Shown here: positions 35,107-43,785 of the stretch, piece after piece
Layout: each line of letters opens with the position of its first letter
Position numbering within the stretch: the first letter of the stretch is position 1
From: Nostoc linckia NIES-25
Lineage (GTDB): Bacteria > Cyanobacteriota > Cyanobacteriia > Cyanobacteriales > Nostocaceae
NCBI RefSeq assembly: GCF_002368035.1
Contig: NZ_AP018222.1
Span: 868,001-932,000, forward strand
Direction of reading: 5' to 3'
DNA: 64,000 bases
Made by a program: the position numbers and the translations under genes
Notes under the pieces: model-generated
The model's database searches: none
Told to the model about the DNA's origin: nothing
Seen by the model: the letters and a program-made list of their open reading frames with translations, nothing else

Positions 35107-35991
35107 TTACTCACAAATCCGCTGTAATTCTTCAACTGTATTCACCGTTTTAATAGCCTGCTGAATCTCTTTTAATCGCCGTAAATCTGTAATTTGGTAA
35201 ATCATCGGCATTAAATCTAAGCCAGTATTCCCAAATTTAATTTCCAGTGCTAATTCAATACCTGAGTATAATTCCTCTCGTCGTCCGCGTGCTTCTCCAC
35301 GCGCTTCTCCGCGTGCTTCTCCACGTGCTTCTCCTTCACGTAAAATTTCTTGATACCAAGGCGACTCACGCAACACAGCCATATCCCACCTCATAATTTC
35401 TTGGACTAAGGCACTCTCTATTACAAACGTAGCAAAAAACGCCAAAACTGTTTCTAGTTGATTTAATTGTTCGTCGGCACGCAGAACTTGTAAGGCTTCT
35501 CGAATTATAACTTCATTTTCACCACCTTTGAGGATGGGTACAAAAGGAATTAGGGATGGTAATGGTGTATCAAATACAGTATTGACATCAACTTCCCAAA
35601 GGTTAATTACTCGATAATCTTGAGTTGCTTTTAAGCCTGCGAAATTTGATGTATATGTTGTCGGTATTTCTGCGTTAGTTCCTTTAAGAATGTTAATTAA
35701 TACTGGATAGGTAGGTAAATTATATTTTTCTTCAGCGAGTGCTGTATAGGCACGCATTCGTCGTGGCATTTCGGGTTTATAGCGCAGTTGTAATTCATTG
35801 ATAACAAGAAACTTTCCATACTGCGGATTTTCCGCCCGGATGAGTACATCACTTTGTCTACTCAGCCATTGAAATTCTGAATTGAGAATTTCGCCTACGA
35901 TAACGTCGGGTATTTGTGTTACCCATTTCACCCAATTATCGGGTGCAAGACTAATTAGGCGTTTAGTACTAATGTCAGCGGGTTTGGACAT
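35107..35991 (-). CDS. DUF4351/Rpn-like protein with GEAR repeats
   Basis: This protein of about 294 residues belongs to the cyanobacterial PD-(D/E)XK-like Rpn/DUF4351 group. It shows QSDVLIRAENPQYGKFLVIN ELQLRYKPEMPRRMRAYTAL, where the D and E-x-Q positions mark a nuclease fold, although the usual Lys is replaced. Near the C-terminus GEAR is repeated four times, encoded by imperfect 12-bp tandem units at about 35286-35337, followed by REELYSGIELALEIKFGN. ATG 35991 (MSKPADIS) is preferred over the one at 36021. Confidence 0.75.
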   Translation of the reverse strand: MSKPADISTKRLISLAPDNWVKWVTQIPDVIVGEILNSEFQWLSRQSDVLIRAENPQYGKFLVINELQLRYKPEMPRRMRAYTALAEEKYNLPTYPVLINILKGTNAEIPTTYTSNFAGLKATQDYRVINLWEVDVNTVFDTPLPSLIPFVPILKGGENEVIIREALQVLRADEQLNQLETVLAFFATFVIESALVQEIMRWDMAVLRESPWYQEILREGEARGEARGEARGEARGRREELYSGIELALEIKFGNTGLDLMPMIYQITDLRRLKEIQQAIKTVNTVEELQRICE

Positions 35992-36081
35992 AAGCCAGTT
36001 ATAAATAAAGTAGACACACAAAGAAATTTTATAACTAGAAAAAGTAAAAATCTAGCGATTCTCGTTTGGATGCAACACGCT

Positions 36082-36109
36082 GTAGGGGCGCACAGCTGTG
36101 CGCCCCTAC
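36082..36109. repeat. Perfect 28-bp palindrome
   Basis: The half-site GTAGGGGCGCACAG is followed directly by its reverse complement, so there is no loop. The sequence is typical of a dispersed family in Nostoc genomes. It lies between two leftward genes and could fold into a strong hairpin in RNA. Confidence 0.9.
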
Positions 36110-36174
36110 GAATCGGCGTATTTTACCTAATTGAGAACCGCTATATCAAAGTAAATAATTCTTCTCAAATGACA

Positions 36175-36203
36175 ACACCCTGCACTCTAAGAGTACAGGG
36201 TGT
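36175..36203. terminator. Near-perfect hairpin after the small-protein gene
   Basis: The arms ACACCCTGCACTCT and AGAGTACAGGGTGT pair over 14 bp with one mismatch. They lie 24 bp beyond the leftward stop at 36227. The T tract is poor, so efficiency is uncertain. Confidence 0.6.
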
Positions 36204-36226
36204 GAGATGATATGATGTTTATAGAC

Positions 36227-36601
36227 CTAAAGCCAATCTCGATAAGCAGAGATTTCATTGACACCAATTTCAAAGGGCGTTCCTTTGCCAAATGGTGGAT
36301 AAACCCGAATTTTGGCGTTAGTAGAAAACCTCTCTAAGCGATTACCTAACTGGGGAATATTGCTAACAATATGCCAGTAAGATACTAAGTCAGGGCAATC
36401 GATAATTAATGTGAGAATGTTGGCGTTTGTTGTCAGATACCACTGACAATTAGATAACAGTACTCGCGTAATGCGATCGCAGGCTAAAAAAAAGCATCTG
36501 CCTATGGACTGTTCTAATTCCATCTGCAACATTCCATCCTCTCTTGTTACCTCAGTTGGAGGTAAATCATCGGGAGGGAGCAGGTATAATTTAGAAGACA
36601 T
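36227..36601 (-). CDS. Small protein, paralogue of the one at 2225-2602
   Basis: This 124-residue protein aligns with the 2225-2602 protein throughout. The shared core is LLSNCQWYLTTNANILTLII, followed by DCPDLVSYWHIV and the end FEIGVNEISAYRDWL. It overlaps the end of the flavin monooxygenase by 11 bp, so translation is coupled. The family is not recognised. That both copies follow a flavin enzyme suggests a shared partner role, but nothing catalytic is visible. Confidence 0.75.
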   Translation of the reverse strand: MSSKLYLLPPDDLPPTEVTREDGMLQMELEQSIGRCFFLACDRITRVLLSNCQWYLTTNANILTLIIDCPDLVSYWHIVSNIPQLGNRLERFSTNAKIRVYPPFGKGTPFEIGVNEISAYRDWL

Positions 36602-37598
36602 AATTTCGCACCTCTTGGTTGTAGCGCGTCAAACTCTCCAGGTTTTTTTGCACATCTAAAGATGAGGGTTTGAGTGCTAGCGTACCTAAGTTTAATTCGT
36701 CCTGAAATTTCTTGATTTTGTCTCGACAAGTCTCCACATCACCGATAATTGAGTTTTCAATCAAATAGTCTTCATCGAAACAAATATTTGTGCGATCGAA
36801 TGGTTTGTGACCGGGATTCGCACTATTTTGCATGACTTCGGCCGAATTAGCTTTCATTTTTTGGCTGAATTTGCGAATGAAAGGTAACGCTTCACTCACT
36901 GCCTCATCGTTAGTTTTGCCAACGTAAAAGAAGCGTGCCAGCACAAAGTTTTCTGTACCACTAGGATTTAACGCTTGATATTTAGTAATGGTACTTTTCA
37001 ATCTCTGTAGGGAGAACGGCGGGCCACCCATCAAACTGAAGGAATGTTTGGCGGCAAACTCGATACCATCATCACCACCAGTAGCAACATAGACGGGAAT
37101 TTTTTCTTGCAATGGTTTGGGGTAAATTGTCAGGCGATCGCATTGATAATATTGCCCATTAAATGATACGTTAGTTTCATATAAAAGCTTCTCAATCAAT
37201 GCCATCGACTCTAACATTTTGCCACGCGATTCGCTCATTGGCGTTGCAAAATGTTTGTTTTGTTGAGGGAAAGGCCCTCCTTTAGCAACTCCAAATAATA
37301 ATCGTCCATTGCACAAATTATCCAAAGTGGCGATGTCTTCTGCTACCCGAATCGGGTTATAAAATGGCAATAACACCGCCGCTGTGCCTAATTTGATAGT
37401 TGAAGTCAATCCCGCCAAGTGTGCCATTAACACTAACATGGATGGGCTAAGATTGGATTGACTAAAATGATGTTCGCTCACCCAGGCTTCTTCAAAACCT
37501 AAGCTTTCTGCGTGTTTTATCAGCGTTACTTGCTCAAAAATGGCACGACGAGCATCTTGGTGATGATTTTCGTAATTGCAGAAAATTCCAGTTTTCAT
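36591..37598 (-). CDS. LLM-class flavin-dependent oxidoreductase
   Basis: This 335-residue protein has the luciferase-like monooxygenase TIM barrel: MKTGIFCNYENHHQDARRAI, LGFEEAWVSEHHFSQSNLSP (about residues 33-52), IKLGTAAVLLPFYNPIRVAE and GRLLFGVAKGGP. It uses reduced FMN or F420 and oxygen; the substrate is unknown. It is first in a coupled pair with the small paralogous protein. A natural-product or detoxification role is possible. Confidence 0.88.
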   Translation of the reverse strand: MKTGIFCNYENHHQDARRAIFEQVTLIKHAESLGFEEAWVSEHHFSQSNLSPSMLVLMAHLAGLTSTIKLGTAAVLLPFYNPIRVAEDIATLDNLCNGRLLFGVAKGGPFPQQNKHFATPMSESRGKMLESMALIEKLLYETNVSFNGQYYQCDRLTIYPKPLQEKIPVYVATGGDDGIEFAAKHSFSLMGGPPFSLQRLKSTITKYQALNPSGTENFVLARFFYVGKTNDEAVSEALPFIRKFSQKMKANSAEVMQNSANPGHKPFDRTNICFDEDYLIENSIIGDVETCRDKIKKFQDELNLGTLALKPSSLDVQKNLESLTRYNQEVRNYVF

Positions 37599-37735
37599 TA
37601 CTTGCGTTGATACTTTTTACCCACCGTGTGTGCTGGCTATTTAGTAGTGTGTCAAGACAACTTTGCTCGATTTAAAACTCTCTCACTCACCCTGAAACTG
37701 GAAATTTTAGCTTGACAAACTGGCTTGACAAACTA

Positions 37736-38101
37736 CTAAGTAGCAACCCACTGCAACTCCAACCATAGGCGTGGATTATTTTCTTTGAGTTTCGACATTG
37801 GGTCGCGTAATAATCGCTTGGCATTGATGCAAACTACTTGCACTAAACCCATGTTGTCTGCTACTTCTCGCAGTATTTCTTTTTGAGCTTGCACATAAGG
37901 AATCATTTCAGCAGAGCAATAAATTCCTATATATTGCAAGCGTCTTGCAGGTCGTCCCCAAAAACAGGTGATGACTTTCACATAACACCCGTCTAGTAAT
38001 TCTCCAGTTTTGGGATAGTAATGGTTGACGACTCTTGTGAATTCTTTAGCTAAGATGTCTTCAGCAATCATTTCAACTGATATTTCTGTAGCGTCGGTCA
38101 C
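37736..38101 (-). CDS. Conserved hypothetical protein, 121 aa
   Basis: I do not recognise it. The soluble protein has the segment GCYVKVITCFWGRPARRLQY and a helical end with LLRDPMSKLKENNPRLWLEL. It lies upstream of the flavin monooxygenase on the same strand, with a 137-bp gap. It may belong to the same transcription unit. Confidence 0.6.
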   Translation of the reverse strand: MTDATEISVEMIAEDILAKEFTRVVNHYYPKTGELLDGCYVKVITCFWGRPARRLQYIGIYCSAEMIPYVQAQKEILREVADNMGLVQVVCINAKRLLRDPMSKLKENNPRLWLELQWVAT

Positions 38102-38396
38102 TCTAATTTAATATAACATAATCTTGTCAATTAAATATGACAATTTACTTTATTTAACTAAAATAAAAGATTAAATATGACAATTTATTTTATAGGCAAG
38201 AGGCAATAGTAAACAAAGTTATTTCAATTTTAAATATAAACCTTGTTTTAGTTATGAATTTTGCCACATATTATACAAAAAAAGGTATACCTAATTTGGT
38301 ACACCTCTAATTAATTCTGAATTCTGTTAGCGTAGCAAAGGCTAGCCCATTCTGAATCCTGAATTTTTAATTTTTAATTTTTAATTTTTAATTCTT
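38102..38396. other. AT-rich intergenic stretch
   Basis: AT-rich sequence with repeats: GACAATTTA appears twice near 38138 and 38175, and a TTTTTAA tandem run lies at about 38362-38395. A palindromic module (GTTAGCGTAGCAAAGGCTAG) is near 38328. No gene is supported. Confidence 0.6.
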
Positions 38397-38708
38397 TTAT
38401 CGTGCATTGCGTTCGCAAACTAAAACTTCAGCGACAATATCCGGCAGATTTGCTAAGTCTGTAAATCCTTCAGAGCCATCAATCGGTGAAAAAAATGTAT
38501 AGTTTGGATCGCAAACTCCATTGTCATACACTTGAATAAACCAGCGATCGGGAAATCCTTCTACGCCTAGTTCTACAATGTACCAACTCTCGCCAATTAA
38601 CCGAGAGTTAAAGACTGTAAACCACTCTCTATTTTCTTCTGAAATGTTCCAATCTGCCATGAGTAGCTCTAAAGCTATTTGTCCGGCATCAGTTGAAGTC
38701 AATAGCAT
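38397..38708 (-). CDS. Hypothetical protein, 103 aa
   Basis: A soluble acidic protein starting MLLTSTDAGQIALELLMADW and containing WYIVELGVEGFPDRWFIQVY, which suggests a small β-sheet immunity- or SUKH-like fold, though I cannot assign it. It follows the next gene upstream by 2 bp, so they are coupled. Confidence 0.65.
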   Translation of the reverse strand: MLLTSTDAGQIALELLMADWNISEENREWFTVFNSRLIGESWYIVELGVEGFPDRWFIQVYDNGVCDPNYTFFSPIDGSEGFTDLANLPDIVAEVLVCERNAR

Positions 38709-38710
38709 TT

Positions 38711-38977
38711 TTACTCCTTATTAGCAACTTCAGAGTTGGGAACTTCAGGATATAAACCCAGTTGTTTCGCTAGTTCGCGGGCTACAAAAAATAAAAATTT
38801 CGCACCATCTTGGTTGCCTTCATGGGCGAACATAGTTGCTACTTGTAACATTGTTTCTACTAAACCAGAATCAATTAATTCTGGTTGAGATTCTAAAATT
38901 TCTGGTTCCTGACCGTTAGGGCATTTTAGCAGTTCATCAATTAGGTTAAAATACAAGTGCTGGCGTTGTTCTGTCAT
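38711..38977 (-). CDS. Helical N-terminal-type domain of cyanobacterial TPR/CHAT proteins, free-standing
   Basis: This protein of about 88 residues reads MTEQRQHLYFNLIDELLKCP NGQEPEILESQPELID, then SGLVETMLQVATMFAHEGNQ and LAKQLGL. The pattern is common at the N-terminus of large cyanobacterial TPR/CHAT proteins, but here it stands alone. ATG 38977 gives that conserved start. The next gene begins 2 bp after its stop. Confidence 0.7.
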   Translation of the reverse strand: MTEQRQHLYFNLIDELLKCPNGQEPEILESQPELIDSGLVETMLQVATMFAHEGNQDGAKFLFFVARELAKQLGLYPEVPNSEVANKE

Positions 38978-39060
38978 GATTATTTTCTGGATTTGAAGGA
39001 ACAAATTTGAAGCGTATCCAGAGAGTTGAAAATCTCTAAATAAGTCTTATAATGCCTAGC

Positions 39061-39480
39061 TTACTGTTCAATACTTTGCTGCCACAGCCTTTCCAACATT
39101 TCAACTTGCTCTTTTAAAACAGCAGCACGATAAACAAGATATCTGTCGTAAAAGATAATACCTACCCCAACACAAATCGGGGTTAACAAGAAGAACCATT
39201 GCAGGATAGTGCCAAGTTTATATTGCTCAGTAACAGTCAGCATTTTATTAACCAGATTTTGCTCAGAGGTTTGTATTTTAGTCTGAGGTAATGGTATATT
39301 TTCTGTCTGGGGAGTCGCAGCGATCGCCACACCAGTTTTGCTAACTTCACAAGCTAAATTCTGTGATTTTAGGAACTCAATATGTCGCTCCCAAATGATG
39401 CCAAATACTACTAGCTCTGGAGAAAGCACCGCTAAAGTAACTACACAAACTGTAAGAACATTTAAAAATTTCGCTTTCAT
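39061..39480 (-). CDS. Membrane protein of unknown function, 139 aa
   Basis: The protein has an N-terminal membrane segment, LNVLTVCVVTLAVLSPELVV FGII, a periplasmic-like loop, and a second segment, WFFLLTPICVGVGIIFYDRY, followed by a coiled C-terminal helix, AAVLKEQVEMLERLWQQSIE. It could interact with cytoplasmic partners through this coil. The function is unknown. Confidence 0.65.
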   Translation of the reverse strand: MKAKFLNVLTVCVVTLAVLSPELVVFGIIWERHIEFLKSQNLACEVSKTGVAIAATPQTENIPLPQTKIQTSEQNLVNKMLTVTEQYKLGTILQWFFLLTPICVGVGIIFYDRYLVYRAAVLKEQVEMLERLWQQSIEQ

Positions 39481-40447
39481 CTTGTCTCCCTTGCCAGGTA
39501 GTATGCACCCAGTAAGAAAATATCTTTATCGAGCAGGGAACAGGGAATAGAGTTAAAAGTCTCTAGAAATTATGGCTTTGTTCTTAAAACTTGTACCTCA
39601 TTTACCTGTAATCTGCTGTATTTCTACTTTTCAAACAGTTCTGATGCTAAAATATGTGTAGAAGGTAATTTTATAACTATTAATTGTCAGTTTTTTCTCT
39701 AATTACCGCTGACCATTAACATTGACAAAATACCAAACTTTTCACAAGTAATAGGAACATTTACTTAGAAATAACGCCCTTCTATCCTGGAATGTGGTTT
39801 CATCCTCTCAAAAGATAGATTAAGAAGTCCCCCCTAGTTCGCTAAACTTTCGCTTAGGAATGTTGGGGGGTAGAGGGGAATCTCTGCGTAAATCCTATAC
39901 GATTTATATCAGCCACCTCTCCACAAAACAGTTTACCCCAGCCCCGTTAAGATTATTAAATTCATTAAAGTAGTACTCAACGCCTGTAATTATTGCCTGA
40001 TAAGTATTTTAAAAATTCATTGGGGTATAGGTGCTAGTGTTTTTCAGATGGGGTTCTAGTATTTTCGAGGTGGGGTTCTGGTGTGTGGAGTACTCAACCT
40101 CAAAGCAATGTAGATAAGGATTGAAGGCTATTTTTATGAAGTTTTAGCAGGACAAAATCTGTACTCAAAACTAAATATCAATGTCTTTTGATAAGGATAA
40201 ACTCAATAAATAAAAAAGACAATTAAATTTTCGCAGATTAATTCATATTTTCATCACAAATTGAATGATAGCGAGTAACATCTTGATTCTTTTAGGAAAA
40301 GTTCTTCTAAAACTTATATATTTTGTGTTTTAGTTAAAATACATAGGATGTGCAATCATTTGCGCTTAACTGCAAAACCAATACACAAAAGCTTATTGTT
40401 ATAAATAGATACTTGGCACTAAGATTTAGGATTTTAGGAGTTAAATA
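39481..40447. other. 967-bp intergenic region upstream of cysK
   Basis: I see no gene. The region is AT-rich, with a G-rich stretch containing GGGGTTCTAG and GGGGTTCTGG units at 40050-40085 and a C/G-rich pairing segment, CCCCCCTAG with GGGGGG, near 39830-39870. The cysK promoter and leader should lie in its last part. A small RNA is possible but cannot be shown. Confidence 0.55.
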
Positions 40448-41407
40448 ATGCGGATTGCTAAAGACGTAACAGAACTTATTGGACGAACTCCTTTAGTTGA
40501 ACTGAACAAAATTCCTCAAGCTGAGGGAGTAGTAGCAAGGATAGTTGTCAAACTCGAAGGTATGAACCCAGCGGCTTCGGTGAAAGACCGCATTGGCTTA
40601 AATATGGTACTGGCGGCAGAAGCAGATGGTTTAATTCAGCCTGGAAAAACCATTTTAGTAGAGCCTACCTCAGGTAATACAGGAATTGCTTTAGCAATGG
40701 TAGCAGCGGCGCGGGGCTACAAGTTAATTTTGACGATGCCGGAAACCATGAGCAGCGAACGACGGGCTATGCTTAGAGCTTATGGTGCATCCTTAGAGTT
40801 GACACCGGGTACTGAGGGAATGCGGGGAGCAATCAAAAAAGCTGAACAAATTGTAGCTAGTACTCCCGATGCTTATATGCTGCAACAATTCCGCAACCCT
40901 GCCAATCCCAAAATTCACCGCGAAACCACCGCCGAAGAAATTTGGGCTGATACAGATGGGGAAGTGGATATTGTAATTGCGGGAGTAGGTACTGGTGGGA
41001 CGATTACTGGTATTGCAGAGGTAATTAAAAGCCGCAAGCCAACTTTTCAAGCGATCGCAGTTGAACCCAGCAACAGCCCAGTCCTCTCAGGGGGTGAAGC
41101 CGGGCCCCATAGAATTCAAGGCATTGGCGCTGGATTTGTGCCTGATGTTCTGCGCTTAGAATTGGTTGATGAAGTAATTAGAGTCAGCGACGATCAAGCG
41201 ATCGCTTATGGACGACGCCTAGCAAAAGAAGAAGGCTTATTGTCTGGAATCTCCTCCGGTGCTGCTTTGTGCGCCGCCATTCAAGTCGGTAAACGCAAAG
41301 AAAACGCCGATAAGTTAATCGTGATGATTCAACCTTCCTTCGGCGAACGCTATCTCAGCACTCCCATGTTTCAAGATTTGTCCTTAGAAACTGCTGAAGT
41401 CCGTTAA
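40448..41407 (+). CDS. cysK: CysK, O-acetylserine sulfhydrylase
   Basis: This 319-residue PLP enzyme makes cysteine from O-acetylserine and sulfide. It shows ELIGRTPLVELNKI, NPAASVKDRIG with the PLP lysine (about residue 45), EPTSGNTGIALAMVAAARGY, GTGGTITGIAEVIK and GISSGAALCAAI. It is alone on its strand. A neighbouring cysteine dioxygenase (42272-42883) consumes the product. Confidence 0.95.
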   Translation: MRIAKDVTELIGRTPLVELNKIPQAEGVVARIVVKLEGMNPAASVKDRIGLNMVLAAEADGLIQPGKTILVEPTSGNTGIALAMVAAARGYKLILTMPETMSSERRAMLRAYGASLELTPGTEGMRGAIKKAEQIVASTPDAYMLQQFRNPANPKIHRETTAEEIWADTDGEVDIVIAGVGTGGTITGIAEVIKSRKPTFQAIAVEPSNSPVLSGGEAGPHRIQGIGAGFVPDVLRLELVDEVIRVSDDQAIAYGRRLAKEEGLLSGISSGAALCAAIQVGKRKENADKLIVMIQPSFGERYLSTPMFQDLSLETAEVR

Positions 41408-41422
41408 AAAAATACAGAGTAG

Positions 41423-41443
41423 GGGCACAGCAATGCTGTGCCC
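41423..41443 (+). terminator. Hairpin after cysK
   Basis: GGGCACAGCA and TGCTGTGCCC flank one base, 16 bp after the cysK stop. The sequence is followed by TTAATTC. It is a plausible terminator, but the sequence resembles the dispersed palindrome at 36082. Confidence 0.55.
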
Positions 41444-41516
41444 TTAATTCGTGGTTGAAAAATGCTCTAAAGAAACAACGTGTTAGGGATTACCAACAAA
41501 TCAATTATCCAATATT

Positions 41517-41572
41517 GTGGGGTGGACATCCTGTCCGCCCTATGAACTGGGCGGACAGGATGTCCACCCCAC
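41517..41572. repeat. Perfect 24-bp inverted repeat with an 8-base loop
   Basis: The left arm starts GTGGGGTGGACATCCTGTCC and the right arm is its exact reverse complement, with TATGAACT between. It lies between convergent cysK and the ArsC-like gene, so it can terminate both. It is almost certainly one copy of a dispersed family. Confidence 0.92.
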
Positions 41573-41668
41573 AAGAAAAGTTGAAATCTGCAATTCCCTT
41601 AACTGTTGCAGGTCGATGCAATTGAATGTCAGAAAGTTGCTTTTAGATAACCTTAAAAATTATCATTA

Positions 41669-42184
41669 CTAATGGCTACAACTGCCTTGTTCTTGATGTT
41701 GTTCGCCATGATGCTTACAGCCACCTTGTTCGTGATGATGGTCATGATGACCGTGCTTGCCATTGTGGGCGCAGCCTTGCAAATCCTGATTCATCAGATT
41801 TTCGCTCATTTCTCGGAAGGATTCATCCACAGGGTTTAAGCCAATCCAAGCATCAATCTTTTCGATATCAAATCCTACCTCACGGCGATCGCCTACTTGC
41901 AACAAAGGACGGCGAATCAACAGCGGATCTCTCAACATCAGCACCAAAGCAGTGTCGGCATCAATTTTTTCTGGAACTATCTCACCAGATTTTACCCGTG
42001 GAGAGGAACGATTAAACCAGTCGGCAACGGGGCGATCGCCAAAAAATGAACGCAACCTCTCAACTGTCCAAGGTTCTGTTAGCAAATCATATGCTACTAC
42101 TTCATGACCAGCAGCCGTGAGCAATACTTTTTGCTTAGTACCACCTTTACAGCCTGGTTTACTATAAAAAATTACTCTTGCCAT
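41669..42184 (-). CDS. ArsC-like nitrogenase-associated protein with His-rich tail
   Basis: This 171-residue protein has the thioredoxin-fold ArsC pattern, RVIFYSKPGCKGGTKQKVLL, EPWTVERLRSFFGDRPVADW and LMLRDPLLIRRPLLQVGDRR, matching nitrogenase-associated ArsC-family proteins. The last ~35 residues are rich in His and Cys (KHGHHDHHHEQGGCKHHGEQ), a metal-binding tail. It is last in the leftward cluster that starts with fdxB, beside cysteine metabolism genes. Confidence 0.85.
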   Translation of the reverse strand: MARVIFYSKPGCKGGTKQKVLLTAAGHEVVAYDLLTEPWTVERLRSFFGDRPVADWFNRSSPRVKSGEIVPEKIDADTALVLMLRDPLLIRRPLLQVGDRREVGFDIEKIDAWIGLNPVDESFREMSENLMNQDLQGCAHNGKHGHHDHHHEQGGCKHHGEQHQEQGSCSH

Positions 42185-42229
42185 ACAACTACCTCTGATA
42201 CCAATTCGTAATTAAATGGGTGAAGTGAA

Positions 42230-42247
42230 GACGCGATGAATCGCGTC
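42230..42247. repeat. Palindrome GACGCGAT/ATCGCGTC
   Basis: Arms of 8 bp with two central bases. It is almost identical to the palindrome at 22743-22760. It lies between the ArsC-like gene and the cysteine dioxygenase gene. Confidence 0.8.
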
Positions 42248-42271
42248 TCTACAAGGAATTTTGGATTCTCG

Positions 42272-42883
42272 TTAAAAATTCCTTGCGTTATTGGTAACCG
42301 GGTCAAACTCAAATCTTTTTTTCGGGTCGGTTTCACCGTAAATGTTAAAAGTCACAGTGGGTTCATCACCCAGTGCTTCTACACAGTGAATTGCATCGGG
42401 AGTAAAGCTAATAATATCCCCTGGAAACAGAGTTAGTTCTCCCGTATATTCAATTTTGTCTTGAGATTCTGAACTCGGAGTGCGTTGCCAAAAAGTATTT
42501 TTTTCCTGACCTTTTAACACCGCCACTACTCCCCACGTCCCATGATTATGAATAGTTGATTTTGTTCCTGGTGCAAATGTTACTGTTTGCACCGTCAACG
42601 GAAAACCCAATTCATCGTATAGGAGTAAAACAGAGGTTCCAGTTTTGGGAGAAGGTTCTAAATACTGACTCCGCACCCAGTAGGAATTGACGATCGAGCG
42701 CCTAACGAGCATCCGAATTTCTGGCAAACAACTCGATTCATCTTCCACATTATTGAGAACATCTTCCACCTCAGTTAAAAACCGATAAAGTCGGTAATTA
42801 TCTCTCAATAAATCCCACGATCTTACAGATTTACAGGCTTGATATTGACCGTCTCCCGTTAATAGCCAATCCCTACCTTTCAT
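42272..42883 (-). CDS. Cysteine dioxygenase-like cupin
   Basis: This 203-residue cupin has the first metal motif, FAPGTKSTIHNHGTWGVVAV, with two His (about residues 110-112), and the second, LFPGDIISFTPDAIHCVEAL. It resembles cysteine dioxygenases, which oxidise cysteine to its sulfinate using Fe(II) and O2. In a heterocyst cluster an oxygen-consuming role is tempting but unproven. A possible 55-residue ORF ends just 5 bp upstream. Confidence 0.82.
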   Translation of the reverse strand: MKGRDWLLTGDGQYQACKSVRSWDLLRDNYRLYRFLTEVEDVLNNVEDESSCLPEIRMLVRRSIVNSYWVRSQYLEPSPKTGTSVLLLYDELGFPLTVQTVTFAPGTKSTIHNHGTWGVVAVLKGQEKNTFWQRTPSSESQDKIEYTGELTLFPGDIISFTPDAIHCVEALGDEPTVTFNIYGETDPKKRFEFDPVTNNARNF

Positions 42884-42888
42884 AACTG

Positions 42889-43056
42889 TTAAAATCTCAT
42901 TTGAGAAGATTGAATGATAATAATCGGAGAAACATTAGGAAGGCTACCTACAAATGGTGTAGTAGGTATGTAGATCGGAGGAATAATAGAGTTATTATTA
43001 CTCGCAGTTCCCAAAAGGGGATAAGAGGAAGATGAAGTAGATAACCAATTATTCAT
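42889..43056 (-). CDS. Candidate small ORF (55 aa) before the cysteine dioxygenase gene
   Basis: A leftward ORF reads MNNWLSTSSSSYPLLGTASN and continues to SPIIIIQSSQMRF. AAGGTG lies at ribosome-binding distance before its ATG, and its stop is 5 bp from the next start. Codon use is unremarkable. It is rich in Ser, Ile and Asn. It may be a real short peptide or a leader; no homologue is known to me. Confidence 0.4.
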   Translation of the reverse strand: MNNWLSTSSSSYPLLGTASNNNSIIPPIYIPTTPFVGSLPNVSPIIIIQSSQMRF

Positions 43057-43077
43057 GAATGTTCACCTTGATTGAAA

Positions 43078-43188
43078 CAGGGGACTGGCGACTGGTGACT
43101 GGTGACTGGGGATAGGAAATAAATATTTAGGAATACTTTCTTAGTAGTAAATCCCCAATCCCCAATCCCCAGTACCCAATCCCCATAA
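43078..43188. repeat. GGGGACTGGTGACT/CCCCAATCC repeat pair
   Basis: A run of GGGACTGGCGACTGGTGACT units (about 43080-43115) faces a run of CCCCAATCCCC units (about 43155-43185). Together they could form a long imperfect hairpin in the gap between the TPR-like gene and the small ORF. Confidence 0.75.
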
Positions 43189-43674
43189 TTAATCGTCTTC
43201 TTCTGCTGGACGTGTCAAAATATCTAGGAGAATTCCGGCTCCGAAATCATGCTTTTCGTCTATCTCTTTGACTCTGGTGCTGATTTCTTTTGCTTCGTCT
43301 ATTGCTCCTAACTTTGCTAGAACCAATCCAGAAGCAGCATAAGCATTCAAGTACAATCGAATTTGTGGGTCTTCCTTGCGATTGACTAATATAGGCTTAA
43401 GTTGCTCCCAGTCGTCAGGGAATTTTTCTAGTTCTTTAATTTTATCTAATAATTTCGCTGTTGTTTGCAGTGCAAGAGAATAATTATTTTTATAGTAAAA
43501 AAATCTATATGCTGCTACTAAAACATCTGTATTTCCACCAGTTTTCGCTAAAGCTTCTTGAATATATTTTTCCGATTCTGATGTATTTTCCCAATTTTGT
43601 CCAGCTAAAATTAGTAAGTTTTTGATATCATCAGGAACCTGAAACCAGGAAAATTTATTTGTATTGAGTTCCAT
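43189..43674 (-). CDS. TPR-like protein downstream of coxC
   Basis: This 161-residue helical protein has tetratricopeptide-like units (ILAGQNWENTSESEKYIQEA, FFYYKNNYSLALQTTAKLLD, ASGLVLAKLGAIDEAKEIST). It has no membrane segment. It lies between coxC and the cysteine dioxygenase gene on the same strand. It may help assemble the oxidase or another heterocyst protein. Confidence 0.7.
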   Translation of the reverse strand: MELNTNKFSWFQVPDDIKNLLILAGQNWENTSESEKYIQEALAKTGGNTDVLVAAYRFFYYKNNYSLALQTTAKLLDKIKELEKFPDDWEQLKPILVNRKEDPQIRLYLNAYAASGLVLAKLGAIDEAKEISTRVKEIDEKHDFGAGILLDILTRPAEEDD

Positions 43675-43785
43675 AATTAACTCTAAGATAGTAAGTAATT
43701 AGGAGTTGAGAGTTATGAGTTATGAGTTATGAATTCTCAATTCCTCACTCCTAACTCCTAACTTTATTCTCACTCCTAACTTTCG

